A stretch of DNA of 42,314 nucleotides from Alphaproteobacteria bacterium (GTDB lineage: Bacteria > Pseudomonadota > Alphaproteobacteria > Sphingomonadales > Sphingomonadaceae): assembly GCA_030431435.1 (NCBI GenBank), contig JAUIJI010000010.1:1-42314 (forward strand), given 5' to 3'. The notes under the pieces were generated by a model. The model was not told the DNA's origin and did no database searches. It worked only from the letters and a program-made list of their open reading frames with translations. Below are positions 1 to 8,492 of this stretch, in pieces (position 1 is the first letter of the stretch; each line of letters starts with the position of its first letter). Made by a program: the position numbers and the translations under genes.

Positions 1-260
1 CGATGCTGCAACTGCACGGTATTCCCCTCCAGCGGGTGCAAGACCCCGCAATAATTATCCAACCGAAGTCTGCCGCCAAGAAACCGCTTTGCCAAGGCTC
101 TTGTCAGTCCAACCCGGCCTGTTCGAAAGCTCGACGCGGCGGCAGAGGCGAAAAAGACATGGTGTGGGCCGCAAGCATGCCACGACCGGATGCAAACGTT
201 GTGCATTCCCTTGCAGGGTGACCTTGCGGAGGCTGCGTGATGATATAGACAAAGCAGGCA
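1..260. other. Leader region upstream of the xylose dehydrogenase gene
   Basis: No convincing gene is seen here; the short open frames overlap each other on both strands and have no recognisable product. The stretch presumably carries the promoter of the gene that starts at 261. The ribosome binding site before 261 is weak (AGCAGG). Two loosely TTGTC-like sequences occur (about 101 and about 245-252) but are too degenerate to call operators. Confidence 0.4.
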
Positions 261-1022
261 ATGGAGAGTTCGGCCCAATACCCCAGCCTTGCAGGCAAGC
301 GCGTGATCGTCAGCGGTGGCGGCAGCGGCATTGGCGAAGGGATTGTCGAGGGCTTCGTGCGTCAGGGTGCGTCTGTTGCCTTTCTCGACATCGACGATGC
401 GGCGAGCGGGGCATTGGTTGAGCGCCTTTCCGACGCGCCCAACGCGCCGCATTTCGTTCACTGCGACATCACCGATGCCGCAGGCTATGCTGCTACCATC
501 GGAGCCATCGTGGAACGGCTGGGCGGGTGCGATATCCTGGTGAACAATGCCGCCAACGACGACCGGCACAAGGTCGAAGAGGTTACGCCAGCCTATTGGG
601 ACGAACGCATGGCGGTTAACCTCAAGCATCTGTTCTTTGCCGCGCAGGCGGTTGTCCCGGCGATGCAGGCGGCGGGCGGCGGATCGATTGTCAACCTCGG
701 CTCGATCAGCTGGCATCTCGGGCTGGAGGACCTGGCGATCTACCAGACCGCAAAGGCAGCGATCGAAGGGCTGACGCGCAGCCTGGCGCGCGAGCTCGGG
801 CGCGACAATATCCGCGTCAACGCGATCATCCCCGGCAATGTGCAGACCCCGCGGCAGATGAAATGGTACACGCCGGAAGGGGAGGCACAGATCGTTGCGG
901 GCCAGTGCCTGTCCGGGCGCATCCAGCCGGTCGATATCGCCGCCATGGCGCTGTTCCTGGCAAGTGATGATGCGCGCTTCTGCACGGCACACAATTACTG
1001 GGTCGACGCAGGCTGGCGCTGA
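261..1022 (+). CDS. xylB: SDR-family D-xylose 1-dehydrogenase (Caulobacter XylB type)
   Basis: NAD-dependent short-chain dehydrogenase of 253 residues, predicted to oxidise D-xylose (perhaps also L-arabinose) to the 1,4-lactone in the cytoplasm. The Rossmann glycine motif GGGSGIGEG lies near residues 20-28. Asp43 at the end of the second strand favours NAD over NADP. The catalytic set is Ser148, Tyr161 and Lys165 (YQTAK). From memory, stretches such as NDDRHK, SISWHLGLEDL and KWYTPEGEAQIVA closely match Caulobacter crescentus XylB, so I use that name; elsewhere xylB denotes xylulokinase. The next gene, a GH3 xylosidase, starts about 60 bases downstream and is probably co-transcribed, which fits xylose release followed by oxidation. 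No clear copy of the region A operator was found upstream. Confidence 0.88.
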   Translation: MESSAQYPSLAGKRVIVSGGGSGIGEGIVEGFVRQGASVAFLDIDDAASGALVERLSDAPNAPHFVHCDITDAAGYAATIGAIVERLGGCDILVNNAANDDRHKVEEVTPAYWDERMAVNLKHLFFAAQAVVPAMQAAGGGSIVNLGSISWHLGLEDLAIYQTAKAAIEGLTRSLARELGRDNIRVNAIIPGNVQTPRQMKWYTPEGEAQIVAGQCLSGRIQPVDIAAMALFLASDDARFCTAHNYWVDAGWR

Positions 1023-1033
1023 GGGAGTAACGA

Positions 1034-1087
1034 GTGACCTATCCGACATTGGCGCCCACCGCCGCGGCCTTGGGTCTGGCACAATGA
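1034..1087 (+). CDS. Possible 17-codon leader peptide overlapping the GH3 start
   Basis: A GTG at 1034 follows a good ribosome binding site (GAGGGAG at 1021-1027) and opens 17 codons (MTYPTLAPTAAALGLAQ). The TGA at 1085-1087 overlaps the GH3 start codon as ATGA. The GH3 start has no ribosome binding site of its own nearby, so the small frame could feed ribosomes to GH3 by termination-reinitiation. It could instead be a decayed alternative N-terminus. There is no homology evidence. Confidence 0.3.
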   Translation: MTYPTLAPTAAALGLAQ

Positions 1088-3381
1088 GCGGGGCTGCCTA
1101 TCGCAACCCCGATCTGCCCATTGCCGAGCGGGTTGCCGACCTGATGGGCCGGATGACGCTGGCGGAAAAGGTCCAGCAGATCCGCACGGCGTGGGTCGAC
1201 AAGCGTGACATGATCGATGAGTTTGCCTTCTGCGCCGAGAAGGCGCGCAAGGCCTTTCCCGATGGTATCGGCCACATCACCCGGCCCAGCGACAGGCGCG
1301 GTATGCCCGGCGTCACCGGTGCAGCGGGTGGCACGGCAGCGAACTGGCGCACGCCCGAACAGACTGTCGAGTTCATCAACGCCGTGCAGCGCTGGGCAGT
1401 CGAGGATACGCGCCTTGGCATACCGGTGCTGTTCCACGAGGAATCGCTGCACGGATACATGGCTACCGAAGCGACCATGTTCCCGCAGGCGATTGCGCTT
1501 GCCGGCACCTTCGACACCGGTCTGATGGAACGCGTGCAATCGGTGATCGCGCGCGAGATGCGCGCGCGCGGCGTGCCGCTCACCCTGTCGCCGGTTGTCG
1601 ACATCGTGCGCGATCCGCGCTGGGGCCGGATCGAGGAAACATGGGGCGAATGCCCCTACCTCGTGGCCGAAATGGGCATCGCCGCCGTGGAAGGGCTGCA
1701 GGGGCCGGGCAAGTTCGAGAAGCTCGCCGATGGCAAGGTGTTCGCCACGCTCAAGCACATGACCGGGCATGGCCAGCCGGAAGCCGGCAGCAATGTCGCC
1801 CCGGCACAGATTTCCGAGCGCGAACTGCGCGAGAACTTCTTTCCGCCTTTCCGCCGGATCGTCGAACGCACCAGCGTCGGTTCGGTCATGCCCAGCTATA
1901 ACGAGATCGACGGGGTGCCCAGCCACGCCAATGGCTGGCTGCTGGGTGACGTGCTCCGGGGTGAGTGGGGCTTCGATGGCATCGTGGGCAGCGATTACAT
2001 GGGCGTCGAGGAACTGCACACGCTGCACGACATGGCGCAAGACATGGAGGAAGCCGCGCTTCTGGCGCTGCAGGCGGGCGTTGACAGCGAGCTGCCCGAT
2101 GGCCGCGCCTATGAAACGCTGGTGGAAGCCGTTGAAGCGGGCCGCGTTCCGGCAGAACTGGTCGATATCGCTTGCGAACGCATGCTGACGCTCAAGTTCC
2201 GGGCGGGCCTGTTCGAAAATCCCTATGGCGACTGGCAGAAGACGCAGGCGATCACGGCGAATGAAGAAGCGCGAGACCTGGCTCTGGAAGCAGCGCGCAA
2301 GTCCATCTGCCTGCTGACCAACAAGGGTGGAGCGCTTCCGCTCGACACCGCGAGGATGGGCAAGGTCGCGGTGATCGGCCCCAACCATGCCATCGCGCGC
2401 CTTGGCGGCTATTCTTCCGTGCCGAAGCATGCGGTAAGCCTGATCGAAGGGCTGCGACAGGTCGCGCCCGAGGCCGATTTCGTCACCGCGCAGGGCGTCT
2501 TCATCACCACCAGCGAGGATCGCTCGCAGGATCTTGTATACCTTGCCGACCGCGACGAGAACCTGCGCCTGATCGACGAGGCGGTGGAGGCGGCAAAGAA
2601 TGCCGACACGATTGTGCTGGCCATCGGCGATACCGAGCAGACCAGCCGCGAGGGCTTTGCGGTCGACCACTTGGGCGACCGCACCGATATCGACATTGTG
2701 GGAGAGCAGAACGGGCTGGTCGATGCGCTTGCCGCGCTCGGCAAGCCGCTGATCGTATGCGCCATCAACGGCCGCCCGCCCAGCTGGCCCAATGTCGTCG
2801 AGAAGGCCGATGCCGTGCTCGAATGCTGGTATCCCGGGCAGGAAGGCGGCACCGCGATGGCCGAGGCGCTGCTCGGGCTTGTCAATCCGGGTGCGAAGCT
2901 GCCGGTCAGCGTTGCCCGCAATGCAGGCCAGATCCCCTTGTTCTATAACCGCAAGCCCAGCACACAGCGCGGCTATCTCTTCGGGGACACCAGCCCGCTT
3001 TTTCCCTTCGGACACGGGCTGTCCTATACGTCTTTCGAAATCTCGCCGCCACGCGTGGCGAAGACGGTGTTCGCGCCTGACGAGAGCTTCATTGTAGAGG
3101 TCGATGTCACCAACACCGGAGACCGTGAAGGCGACGAGGTGGTGCAGCTCTATATCACCCGCAGCAAGGTCTCGGTCACCAGGCCGGTGCTCGAATTGAA
3201 GGGCTTCGAACGCGTGACGCTTGCACCGGGGGAGAGTCGAAGCGTTGCATTTACCCTCACGCCCGAACTGCTCGCCTTCTGGAACCGCGACATGCAGGAG
3301 GTGAGCGAGCCTGGACCGGTCAGGCTCTGGGCAGGCTCCAGCAGCGCCACCCTGTCAGGCACGGATATCCGTATCGGTTGA
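1084..3381 (+). CDS. Glycoside hydrolase family 3, beta-xylosidase/beta-glucosidase type
   Basis: GH3 enzyme of 765 residues that removes terminal beta-linked xylose (or glucose) from oligosaccharides. The (beta/alpha)8 domain fills roughly residues 1-370, with the substrate-binding motif KHMTGHGQPEAG and nucleophile Asp304 in GSDYMGV. An alpha/beta sandwich domain follows (about 390-600), and a C-terminal fibronectin III-like domain starts near 660 (VTNTGDREGDEVVQLY). No signal peptide is visible, so it probably acts in the cytoplasm on imported oligosaccharides. The ATG at 1084 places the family-typical start (AYRNPDLPI...RMTLAEKV) at the N-terminus; the open frame continues upstream without a plausible start codon. 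The xylose dehydrogenase upstream favours xylosidase activity, but GH3 specificity cannot be read with certainty. Confidence 0.88.
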   Translation: MSGAAYRNPDLPIAERVADLMGRMTLAEKVQQIRTAWVDKRDMIDEFAFCAEKARKAFPDGIGHITRPSDRRGMPGVTGAAGGTAANWRTPEQTVEFINAVQRWAVEDTRLGIPVLFHEESLHGYMATEATMFPQAIALAGTFDTGLMERVQSVIAREMRARGVPLTLSPVVDIVRDPRWGRIEETWGECPYLVAEMGIAAVEGLQGPGKFEKLADGKVFATLKHMTGHGQPEAGSNVAPAQISERELRENFFPPFRRIVERTSVGSVMPSYNEIDGVPSHANGWLLGDVLRGEWGFDGIVGSDYMGVEELHTLHDMAQDMEEAALLALQAGVDSELPDGRAYETLVEAVEAGRVPAELVDIACERMLTLKFRAGLFENPYGDWQKTQAITANEEARDLALEAARKSICLLTNKGGALPLDTARMGKVAVIGPNHAIARLGGYSSVPKHAVSLIEGLRQVAPEADFVTAQGVFITTSEDRSQDLVYLADRDENLRLIDEAVEAAKNADTIVLAIGDTEQTSREGFAVDHLGDRTDIDIVGEQNGLVDALAALGKPLIVCAINGRPPSWPNVVEKADAVLECWYPGQEGGTAMAEALLGLVNPGAKLPVSVARNAGQIPLFYNRKPSTQRGYLFGDTSPLFPFGHGLSYTSFEISPPRVAKTVFAPDESFIVEVDVTNTGDREGDEVVQLYITRSKVSVTRPVLELKGFERVTLAPGESRSVAFTLTPELLAFWNRDMQEVSEPGPVRLWAGSSSATLSGTDIRIG

Positions 3382-3396
3382 GCCGCTTGCACCCGC

Positions 3397-3415
3397 TTAT
3401 TTGTCGGAGTAATAA
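3397..3415 (+). promoter_or_regulatory. Predicted pentose-regulon operator A1
   Basis: TTATTTGTCGGAGTAATAA is an imperfect palindrome with a central G; 7 of 9 arm positions pair. It shares its first 15 bases with the element at 8409 and the core TGTCGGA with those at 10640 and 11640. Its centre is 35 bases upstream of the esterase start. The form TTGTC-N-GACAA suits GntR/FadR-family proteins such as the one encoded at 9784-10548; that assignment is inference. Confidence 0.65.
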
Positions 3416-3440
3416 TCCCGGCAATTAACGGAGAGGGATT

Positions 3441-4514
3441 ATGAGGGCGAGAAACCTGCTGGCGGCAGCATTGCTGCTGGGCGCAACGGCCATGGGGGCA
3501 CCTGCAACGGCGCAAGTCGAGACCGAGCGGCCTGACGTGGTGCCGGGAGCAAAGGCTGTGCGGATGGAACGCATTACCGTCCCCTCGCGCGAGATCGAAG
3601 GCAACCTCCTAGGCACCAGTGCCGAGCGGCCCGCCATCGTCGTCCTGCCGCCCAGCTATGACGAGGAACCGGGGCGTTATTACCCCGTGGTCTACGCTCT
3701 GCACGGCTATTCGATCGATGCCGAACAGTGGATCCAGGAAATCCGCATCCCGCAGACGGCGGAAGGCGCCTTCGCCAAGGGCACGCCGGAAATGATCATC
3801 GTGCTGCCCAGCAGCAAGAACGTGCACAACGGCGCGTTCTATTCGAACAGCGTCACCACCGGCAATTTCGAGAACTTCATCGCCGAGGAGCTGATCGCCT
3901 ATATCGACACGCATTACCGCACACTCGCACGGCCCGAGAGCCGCGGCCTCGTCGGCCATTCGATGGGGGGATATGGCGCATCGCGCATCGGCATCCGCCG
4001 GGCAGACCAGTACGGCGCTCTCTACCTGATGAGCCCGTGCTGTCAGTCGCCGTTGGGGACGCAGCGCCTCTCGGCCGAGGATGCGCAGGCCATCCTTGCC
4101 ATGTCTTCGCCTGAAGAATCGGAAGGCTTGCCGTTCAACCGTCGCGGGCCGACGGCGATTGCTTCGGCCTTTTCGCCCAACCCCAACCGCCCGCCGCTCT
4201 TTATCGACCTGCCGGTGGATGAAGAGGGGAATGCCCGGCCGGAAATCGTCGCCAAGTGGACGGCCAACGCGCCGCTCGCGTTCCTTGACCAGTATGCCAG
4301 CATCGTGCGCGAATATCCGGCAGTCGGCCTCGATGTCGGCAACCGCGACGGGCTGGTGCGCGACACCACGCTGATGAACGAGGCGCTCAATGCGCTGGGC
4401 GTGGAGACCGAGTTCGAAGTCTATGACGGCGATCACACAAATCGCCTCGCCTTCCGGATGCAGGATCACGTCCTGCCGTTCTTCGGCAGGCATCTCGATT
4501 TCAGTCAGGACTAG
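3441..4514 (+). CDS. Secreted esterase, CE1/esterase D-like alpha/beta hydrolase
   Basis: Serine esterase of 357 residues with a signal peptide (about residues 1-25, ending ATAQ), so periplasmic or exported. The nucleophile is Ser174 in GHSMGG. An oxyanion region follows YALHGYSIDAEQW, and the likely catalytic His is in YDGDHTNRL near the C-terminus. The fold resembles esterase D/CE1 proteins, which include acetyl-xylan and feruloyl esterases. In this pentose cluster, removing acyl or feruloyl groups from arabinoxylan fragments is the natural guess. A strong ribosome binding site (GGAGAGGG) precedes the ATG, and operator A1 lies just upstream, so the gene probably has its own regulated promoter. 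It converges on the lactonase gene; the two stop codons share the palindrome CTAG at 4511-4514. Confidence 0.75.
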   Translation: MRARNLLAAALLLGATAMGAPATAQVETERPDVVPGAKAVRMERITVPSREIEGNLLGTSAERPAIVVLPPSYDEEPGRYYPVVYALHGYSIDAEQWIQEIRIPQTAEGAFAKGTPEMIIVLPSSKNVHNGAFYSNSVTTGNFENFIAEELIAYIDTHYRTLARPESRGLVGHSMGGYGASRIGIRRADQYGALYLMSPCCQSPLGTQRLSAEDAQAILAMSSPEESEGLPFNRRGPTAIASAFSPNPNRPPLFIDLPVDEEGNARPEIVAKWTANAPLAFLDQYASIVREYPAVGLDVGNRDGLVRDTTLMNEALNALGVETEFEVYDGDHTNRLAFRMQDHVLPFFGRHLDFSQD

Positions 4515-5368
4515 GCCGGGAATATCCCCGGCGGCAGGCCGCTGATCCCGTCCGGATCGAGTTCGAACAGCGCACCGTCATAGCGGCTTTCGGGCAGGTT
4601 CTCCGCCGCTGAAGTCGCAAACAGCCGGTCGAGATTTTCGCCCGCAAATGCGACGTTGGTGACTTGCTGTGCGGGCAGCGGAATGGCGCGGTCGAGCGTG
4701 CCTTCAGGATCGAAGCGGCTGACCCTGGCACCGCCCCAATGGGCTACCCACAGATATCCTTCGGCATCCACGGTCATGCCATCCGGCGCACCGTCGGTAT
4801 CGCCAAAGCGGATGAAATCGCGGCGCTCCGACAGCGTATTTCCGTCGCGAGAGAACCGATAGATTACGCCCTTGATGGTATCGGTGTGGTAAAGCCACTT
4901 GCCGTCGGGCGAGAAGGCGGGGCCGTTGCACACGCCGTATCCCGAATCCACCCGGTGCCACGCCAGGTCCGGGTCGATCCGGTAGAGCGAGCCCATCTCC
5001 CCTTCACAATCGAAGTCCATCGTGCCGCACCAGATCGTGCCCGATGCATCGGCCTTGCCGTCATTGGCGCGGTTGTTGGGCAGTTCTGGCTCCGGATCGC
5101 CGATCATTTCGATGCGCAGCGGATCAAGATCAAGCTTTGCAAAGCCGCTCTGGAATCCGGCGATGAAGCCGCCGCCCGCACGTTCCACCACCCAGCCGAG
5201 CGGTTCGGGCATGTCCCAGCGCTCGATCCTGTTGTCGGCCAGCGAAAGGCGATTGAGCGCAGGCGCGAGGATATCAGTCCAGTAGAGCGCGTTGTCCCGC
5301 GCGCTCCACAAGGTTCCTTCGCCAAGGATGTCCCGCTGATCGCGCTCGATCCTGCGCCATTCGACCAT
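4511..5368 (-). CDS. SMP-30/gluconolactonase-family sugar lactonase (xylono/arabinonolactonase)
   Basis: Six-bladed propeller lactonase of 285 residues, predicted to hydrolyse the pentonolactones made by the two sugar dehydrogenases of this cluster. Family landmarks are the N-terminal metal-ligand Glu in LGEGTLW, PNNRANDGKAD, CNGPAFSPDGKWLYHTDT and DGAPDGMTVDAEGYLW, which carry the divalent-metal ligands (Glu, Asn, Asp). There is no signal peptide, so it is cytoplasmic. It is the last gene of a minus-strand operon of epimerase, dehydratase and lactonase that starts near 8399. A 62-base gap to the dehydratase contains a 12-bp tandem repeat. Gluconolactonase activity is the alternative, but the neighbours point to pentoses. 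Confidence 0.85.
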   Translation of the reverse strand: MVEWRRIERDQRDILGEGTLWSARDNALYWTDILAPALNRLSLADNRIERWDMPEPLGWVVERAGGGFIAGFQSGFAKLDLDPLRIEMIGDPEPELPNNRANDGKADASGTIWCGTMDFDCEGEMGSLYRIDPDLAWHRVDSGYGVCNGPAFSPDGKWLYHTDTIKGVIYRFSRDGNTLSERRDFIRFGDTDGAPDGMTVDAEGYLWVAHWGGARVSRFDPEGTLDRAIPLPAQQVTNVAFAGENLDRLFATSAAENLPESRYDGALFELDPDGISGLPPGIFPA

Positions 5369-5387
5369 CTGTTCCCTCCCGTTGGAT

Positions 5388-5435
5388 GCCAGCTTCAGAG
5401 CCGGTCTCAGTGCCAGTTTCAGTGCCAGTTTCAGT
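5388..5435. repeat. 12-bp tandem repeat, four units
   Basis: Four consecutive 12-base units, GCCAGCTTCAGA, GCCGGTCTCAGT and GCCAGTTTCAGT twice, read on the plus strand. The last unit contains the stop codon of the minus-strand dehydratase (TCA at 5431-5433), and the rest fills most of the gap before the lactonase. Unit length is a multiple of three, so copy-number change would alter spacing only. Confidence 0.85.
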
Positions 5436-7227
5436 GGTTATCGCGCGGCAGGCCCCGGGTCTGGGCGATCCGCTGGTAGGAATCGCTGCCTTCGAGGATG
5501 GCCCCCTTGTCCATCTGTCCGACCAGCGTCCGCTGGATCTCCTGCCACGGCGTTTGCGACGGGGGATAGGCATAGCCGCCCGCCGCCTCCAGCGCCTCGC
5601 GCCGCGCCGCCCATTCGGTATCCTCGACCAGCGCGTCGACGCGCCTCTTGCCAAGATCGATGCGCACGCGGTCCCCCGTTTGCAGCAGCGCCAGACCGCC
5701 CATGGCTGCCGCTTCCGGGCTGGCGTTGAGGATCGAGGGGCTGCCGCTGGTGCCCGATTGCCGCCCGTCGCCGATGCAGGGCAGGGCATCGATGCCGTTG
5801 GTGATCAGGTAGGCGGGCGGGCGCATGTTCACCACTTCTGCCGCGCCGGGATAGCCGATCGGGCCGGTGCCGCGCATGAACAGGATGGTTTCATCGGTGA
5901 TGCCGCAAGCCGGATCGTCGATCCGCCGGTGATAGTCTTCGGGACCGTCAAACACCATTGCAACGCCCTCGAAGGCGTCGGGATCGCCAGGATCGGAAAG
6001 ATACCTCTTGCGGAAATCGGCACTGATCACGCTGGTCTTCATGATTGCCGCATCGAACAGGTTGCCGCCAAGCACCAGGAAGCCCGCATCCTTCGCCAGC
6101 GGGGCATCGAATTGACGAATGACGCGGTCATCCTCGATCGCCGCGTCGCGGCAATTGTCAGCCAGCGTGCGCCCGTTCACTGTCAGTGCCGTCTCGTCGA
6201 TCAGGCCCTGCACCATGAGCTGGGCGACGACCGCAGGCACACCGCCCGCGCGATAGTAATCCTCGCCCAGGAATTCGCCGGCGGGCTGCAAATTGACCAG
6301 CAGCGGAATGGCGTGGCCCACGTCCTCCCAGTCCGACAGCGGCAGGTCCACGCCGATGTGGCGCGCGATGGCCGACAGGTGGATCGGCGCATTGGTCGAT
6401 CCGCCGATGGCGGAATTGACCGCGATGGCATTGTGGAAGGCTGCGCGGGTCAGGATGTCGGACGGCTTGAGGTCCTCCTGCACCATCTCGACGATGCGCT
6501 TGCCCGTGCGCCAGGCCGCTTCCTGCCGGTCGCGATAGGGGGCGGGGATCGCCGCAGTGCCGGGCAGCATCATGCCCAGCGCCTCTGCCAGCGAGTTCAT
6601 CGTGCTCGCCGTGCCCATCGTATTGCAATATCCGGTCGAAGGCGCCGAGCTGGCAACTAGCTTGATGAAACCTTCGTCGTCGATCGTGCCTGCGGCGAGC
6701 ATCTGGCGCGCTTTCCAAACGATCGTGCCCGATCCGGTCCGTTCGCCCTTGTGCCAGCCGTTGAGCATGGGGCCGACCGACAAGGCGATGGCAGGGATGT
6801 TCACCGTTGCTGCCGCCATCAGGCAGGCAGGTGTGGTCTTGTCGCATCCGGTCGTCAGCACCACCCCATCGAGCGGGTAGCCGTACAAGGCTTCGACAAG
6901 GCCGAGATAGGCGAGGTTGCGGTCAAGCGCGGCTGTCGGCCTCTTGCCGGTTTCCTGTATCGGGTGGACCGGGAATTCTAGGGCGATGCCGCCTGCCTCG
7001 ATGATCCCCGCACGCACCCTTTCGGCCAGCACGAGGTGGTGCCGGTTGCAAGGTGACAGGTCGCTGCCCGTCTGCGCGATGCCGATGATCGGCTTGCCCG
7101 AACGCAGCTCCTCAAGGCTCAGCCCGTAATTGAGATAGCGCTCCAGATAGAGCGCGGTCATGTCGATATTGTCCGGGTTGTCGAACCAGGCGCGGGATCG
7201 CAGCTTACCCTTCTTTCCCTCGCTCAT
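5431..7227 (-). CDS. IlvD/Edd-family pentonate dehydratase (xylonate/L-arabinonate)
   Basis: Iron-sulfur sugar-acid dehydratase of 598 residues, predicted to convert D-xylonate and/or L-arabinonate to the 2-keto-3-deoxy acid in the cytoplasm. Cluster ligands are Cys60 (SPCNRHH), Cys128 ([10 protein letters not shown]) and Cys201 (GYCNTMG); Lys130 in the CDKT motif is the usual modified metal-binding lysine. Length and motifs match the pentonate dehydratase branch of IlvD/Edd rather than dihydroxy-acid dehydratase. The start is ATG 7227, because it overlaps the epimerase stop as ATGA, indicating translational coupling. Downstream come the 12-bp repeat and the lactonase. One dehydratase appears to serve both pentoses in this cluster. 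Confidence 0.87.
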   Translation of the reverse strand: MSEGKKGKLRSRAWFDNPDNIDMTALYLERYLNYGLSLEELRSGKPIIGIAQTGSDLSPCNRHHLVLAERVRAGIIEAGGIALEFPVHPIQETGKRPTAALDRNLAYLGLVEALYGYPLDGVVLTTGCDKTTPACLMAAATVNIPAIALSVGPMLNGWHKGERTGSGTIVWKARQMLAAGTIDDEGFIKLVASSAPSTGYCNTMGTASTMNSLAEALGMMLPGTAAIPAPYRDRQEAAWRTGKRIVEMVQEDLKPSDILTRAAFHNAIAVNSAIGGSTNAPIHLSAIARHIGVDLPLSDWEDVGHAIPLLVNLQPAGEFLGEDYYRAGGVPAVVAQLMVQGLIDETALTVNGRTLADNCRDAAIEDDRVIRQFDAPLAKDAGFLVLGGNLFDAAIMKTSVISADFRKRYLSDPGDPDAFEGVAMVFDGPEDYHRRIDDPACGITDETILFMRGTGPIGYPGAAEVVNMRPPAYLITNGIDALPCIGDGRQSGTSGSPSILNASPEAAAMGGLALLQTGDRVRIDLGKRRVDALVEDTEWAARREALEAAGGYAYPPSQTPWQEIQRTLVGQMDKGAILEGSDSYQRIAQTRGLPRDNH

Positions 7228-8399
7228 TGGCAATCACACGATACGCGGTAGATCATCTGATGGCGGTAGGGCTGGCCCGGGTCGACCCGCGCCGAAACAA
7301 AGCCCGGCTGGTTCGGCGCGTCCGGGAATTTCTGCGGTTCAAGCGCGATCCCGTCTCCCTGCCGGTACATATGGCCGGTTTTGCCGACCACGGTCCCATC
7401 AAGGAAGTTGCCGGCATAGAACTGGATGCCCGGATCGGTTGTCAGCACTTCGAGCACACGGCCCGATACGGGGTCCTCCAGCCGCGCGGCCAGTTGCGGC
7501 ATGGCGGTGACGCCCTTGTCGAGCGCGAAATTGTGGTCATAGCCACGGCCGAGCAGCAATTGCTCGTCATTGCCGTCGCGGATGTCCTGCCGGATCATGC
7601 GGGGCGAGCGGAAATCGAAATTGGTCCCCGCAACTTCGCGGAGCTCGCCGGTAGGGATCAGCGCCGCATCGACCGGGGTATAGGCTGCAGCGGGGATGGT
7701 CAGCACATTGCCCAGCGCACCCTGCGGCGCGCCTTCGCCGGCCATGTTGAACAGCGCGTGGTTGGTCATGTTGACCACTGTCGGCGCGTCCGTGACGGCA
7801 TCGAACGTGATACCCAGCGCGCCAGCCTCGTCCAGCGAATAGGTGACGCGCACATCAAGGTTGCCGGGATAGCCGGAATCGCCGTCCGGGCTATGATGTG
7901 CCAGCACGACGCGGGCGACCGGCCCGTCTTCGACCGAAACGACACGCCAGACGGCCTTGTCGAAACCCGCGCCGCCGCCGTGGAGCGAGTTTTCCCCGTC
8001 ATTGGCGGGCAAAGTGTAGGTCTGCCCGTCCAGCACGAAGGACGCGCCAGCGATGCGGTTGGCATATCGGCCCACGGTGACGCCGAAGTAATTGGGCGTC
8101 TGTTCGTATGGCGCCAGATCGTCATGGCCCAGCACGATATCGGCCAGTTCGCCATCGCGTCCGGGAGCAAGGAATTTCTGCAGCGTCGCGCCATAGGTCA
8201 GGATCGTGGCGGAAACGCCTGCCGTATTGGTCAGCGTGATTGCTTCCACCTGTGTGCCATCGGCGAGCGTACCTGCTTCCTCGCGTTCAGCCTCCACAGC
8301 AAGCCCCGCCACGGGCATGCACAATGCTGCGATCGCAGCGCAACCCACGCCGAATTTTCCAAACCATGCCAATCGTCGGCCTCCCATCGCCTCTCTCAT
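7224..8399 (-). CDS. Aldose 1-epimerase (mutarotase), exported
   Basis: GalM-family aldose epimerase of 391 residues that interconverts sugar anomers, here probably of xylose, arabinose or galactose before oxidation. A signal peptide is visible (residues 1-32, arginines then a hydrophobic stretch ending GLAVEA), so it is likely periplasmic. Family motifs include [30 protein letters not shown] with the catalytic His, and [13 protein letters not shown] 8387 (after GAGAGG) is an equally plausible start and would shorten the protein by four residues. It is the first gene of the minus-strand operon, with operator A2 immediately upstream. The other arm of this divergent promoter drives the sugar permease. 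Confidence 0.85.
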   Translation of the reverse strand: MREAMGGRRLAWFGKFGVGCAAIAALCMPVAGLAVEAEREEAGTLADGTQVEAITLTNTAGVSATILTYGATLQKFLAPGRDGELADIVLGHDDLAPYEQTPNYFGVTVGRYANRIAGASFVLDGQTYTLPANDGENSLHGGGAGFDKAVWRVVSVEDGPVARVVLAHHSPDGDSGYPGNLDVRVTYSLDEAGALGITFDAVTDAPTVVNMTNHALFNMAGEGAPQGALGNVLTIPAAAYTPVDAALIPTGELREVAGTNFDFRSPRMIRQDIRDGNDEQLLLGRGYDHNFALDKGVTAMPQLAARLEDPVSGRVLEVLTTDPGIQFYAGNFLDGTVVGKTGHMYRQGDGIALEPQKFPDAPNQPGFVSARVDPGQPYRHQMIYRVSCDCQ

Positions 8400-8408
8400 G
8401 CAAGAATC

Positions 8409-8427
8409 TTTATACTCCGACAAATAA
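8409..8427 (-). promoter_or_regulatory. Predicted pentose-regulon operator A2 (divergent promoter)
   Basis: Read on the minus strand this is TTATTTGTCGGAGTATAAA, matching 17 of 19 positions of A1. It lies between the divergent epimerase and permease genes, its centre 19 bases from the epimerase ATG at 8399. The right arm, TATAAA, could also be a -10 element, so binding would block the promoter. The regulator is inferred to be the FadR-type protein at 9784-10548. Confidence 0.65.
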
Positions 8428-8492
8428 AATGGACGCAAGCCACGATCCTGTGCAATCACCCTTGCGGGAATCGGGTTGAGGAAGGGATGGGA

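Noticed and set aside
101-112. TTGTCAGTCCAA upstream of the xylose dehydrogenase gene as a fifth pentose operator
   Set aside because: Only the TTGTC half fits; the other half and spacing differ from the four good elements, and it is about 150 bases from the gene.
1039-3015. Long open frame (over 650 codons) on the minus strand opposite the GH3 gene
   Set aside because: It is an antisense by-product of high-GC codon use. The product has no recognisable domain and the plus strand carries an unmistakable GH3 protein. Similar long antisense frames at 5386-6660, 14423-15856, 27677-29014 and 34475-35596 were dismissed for the same reason.
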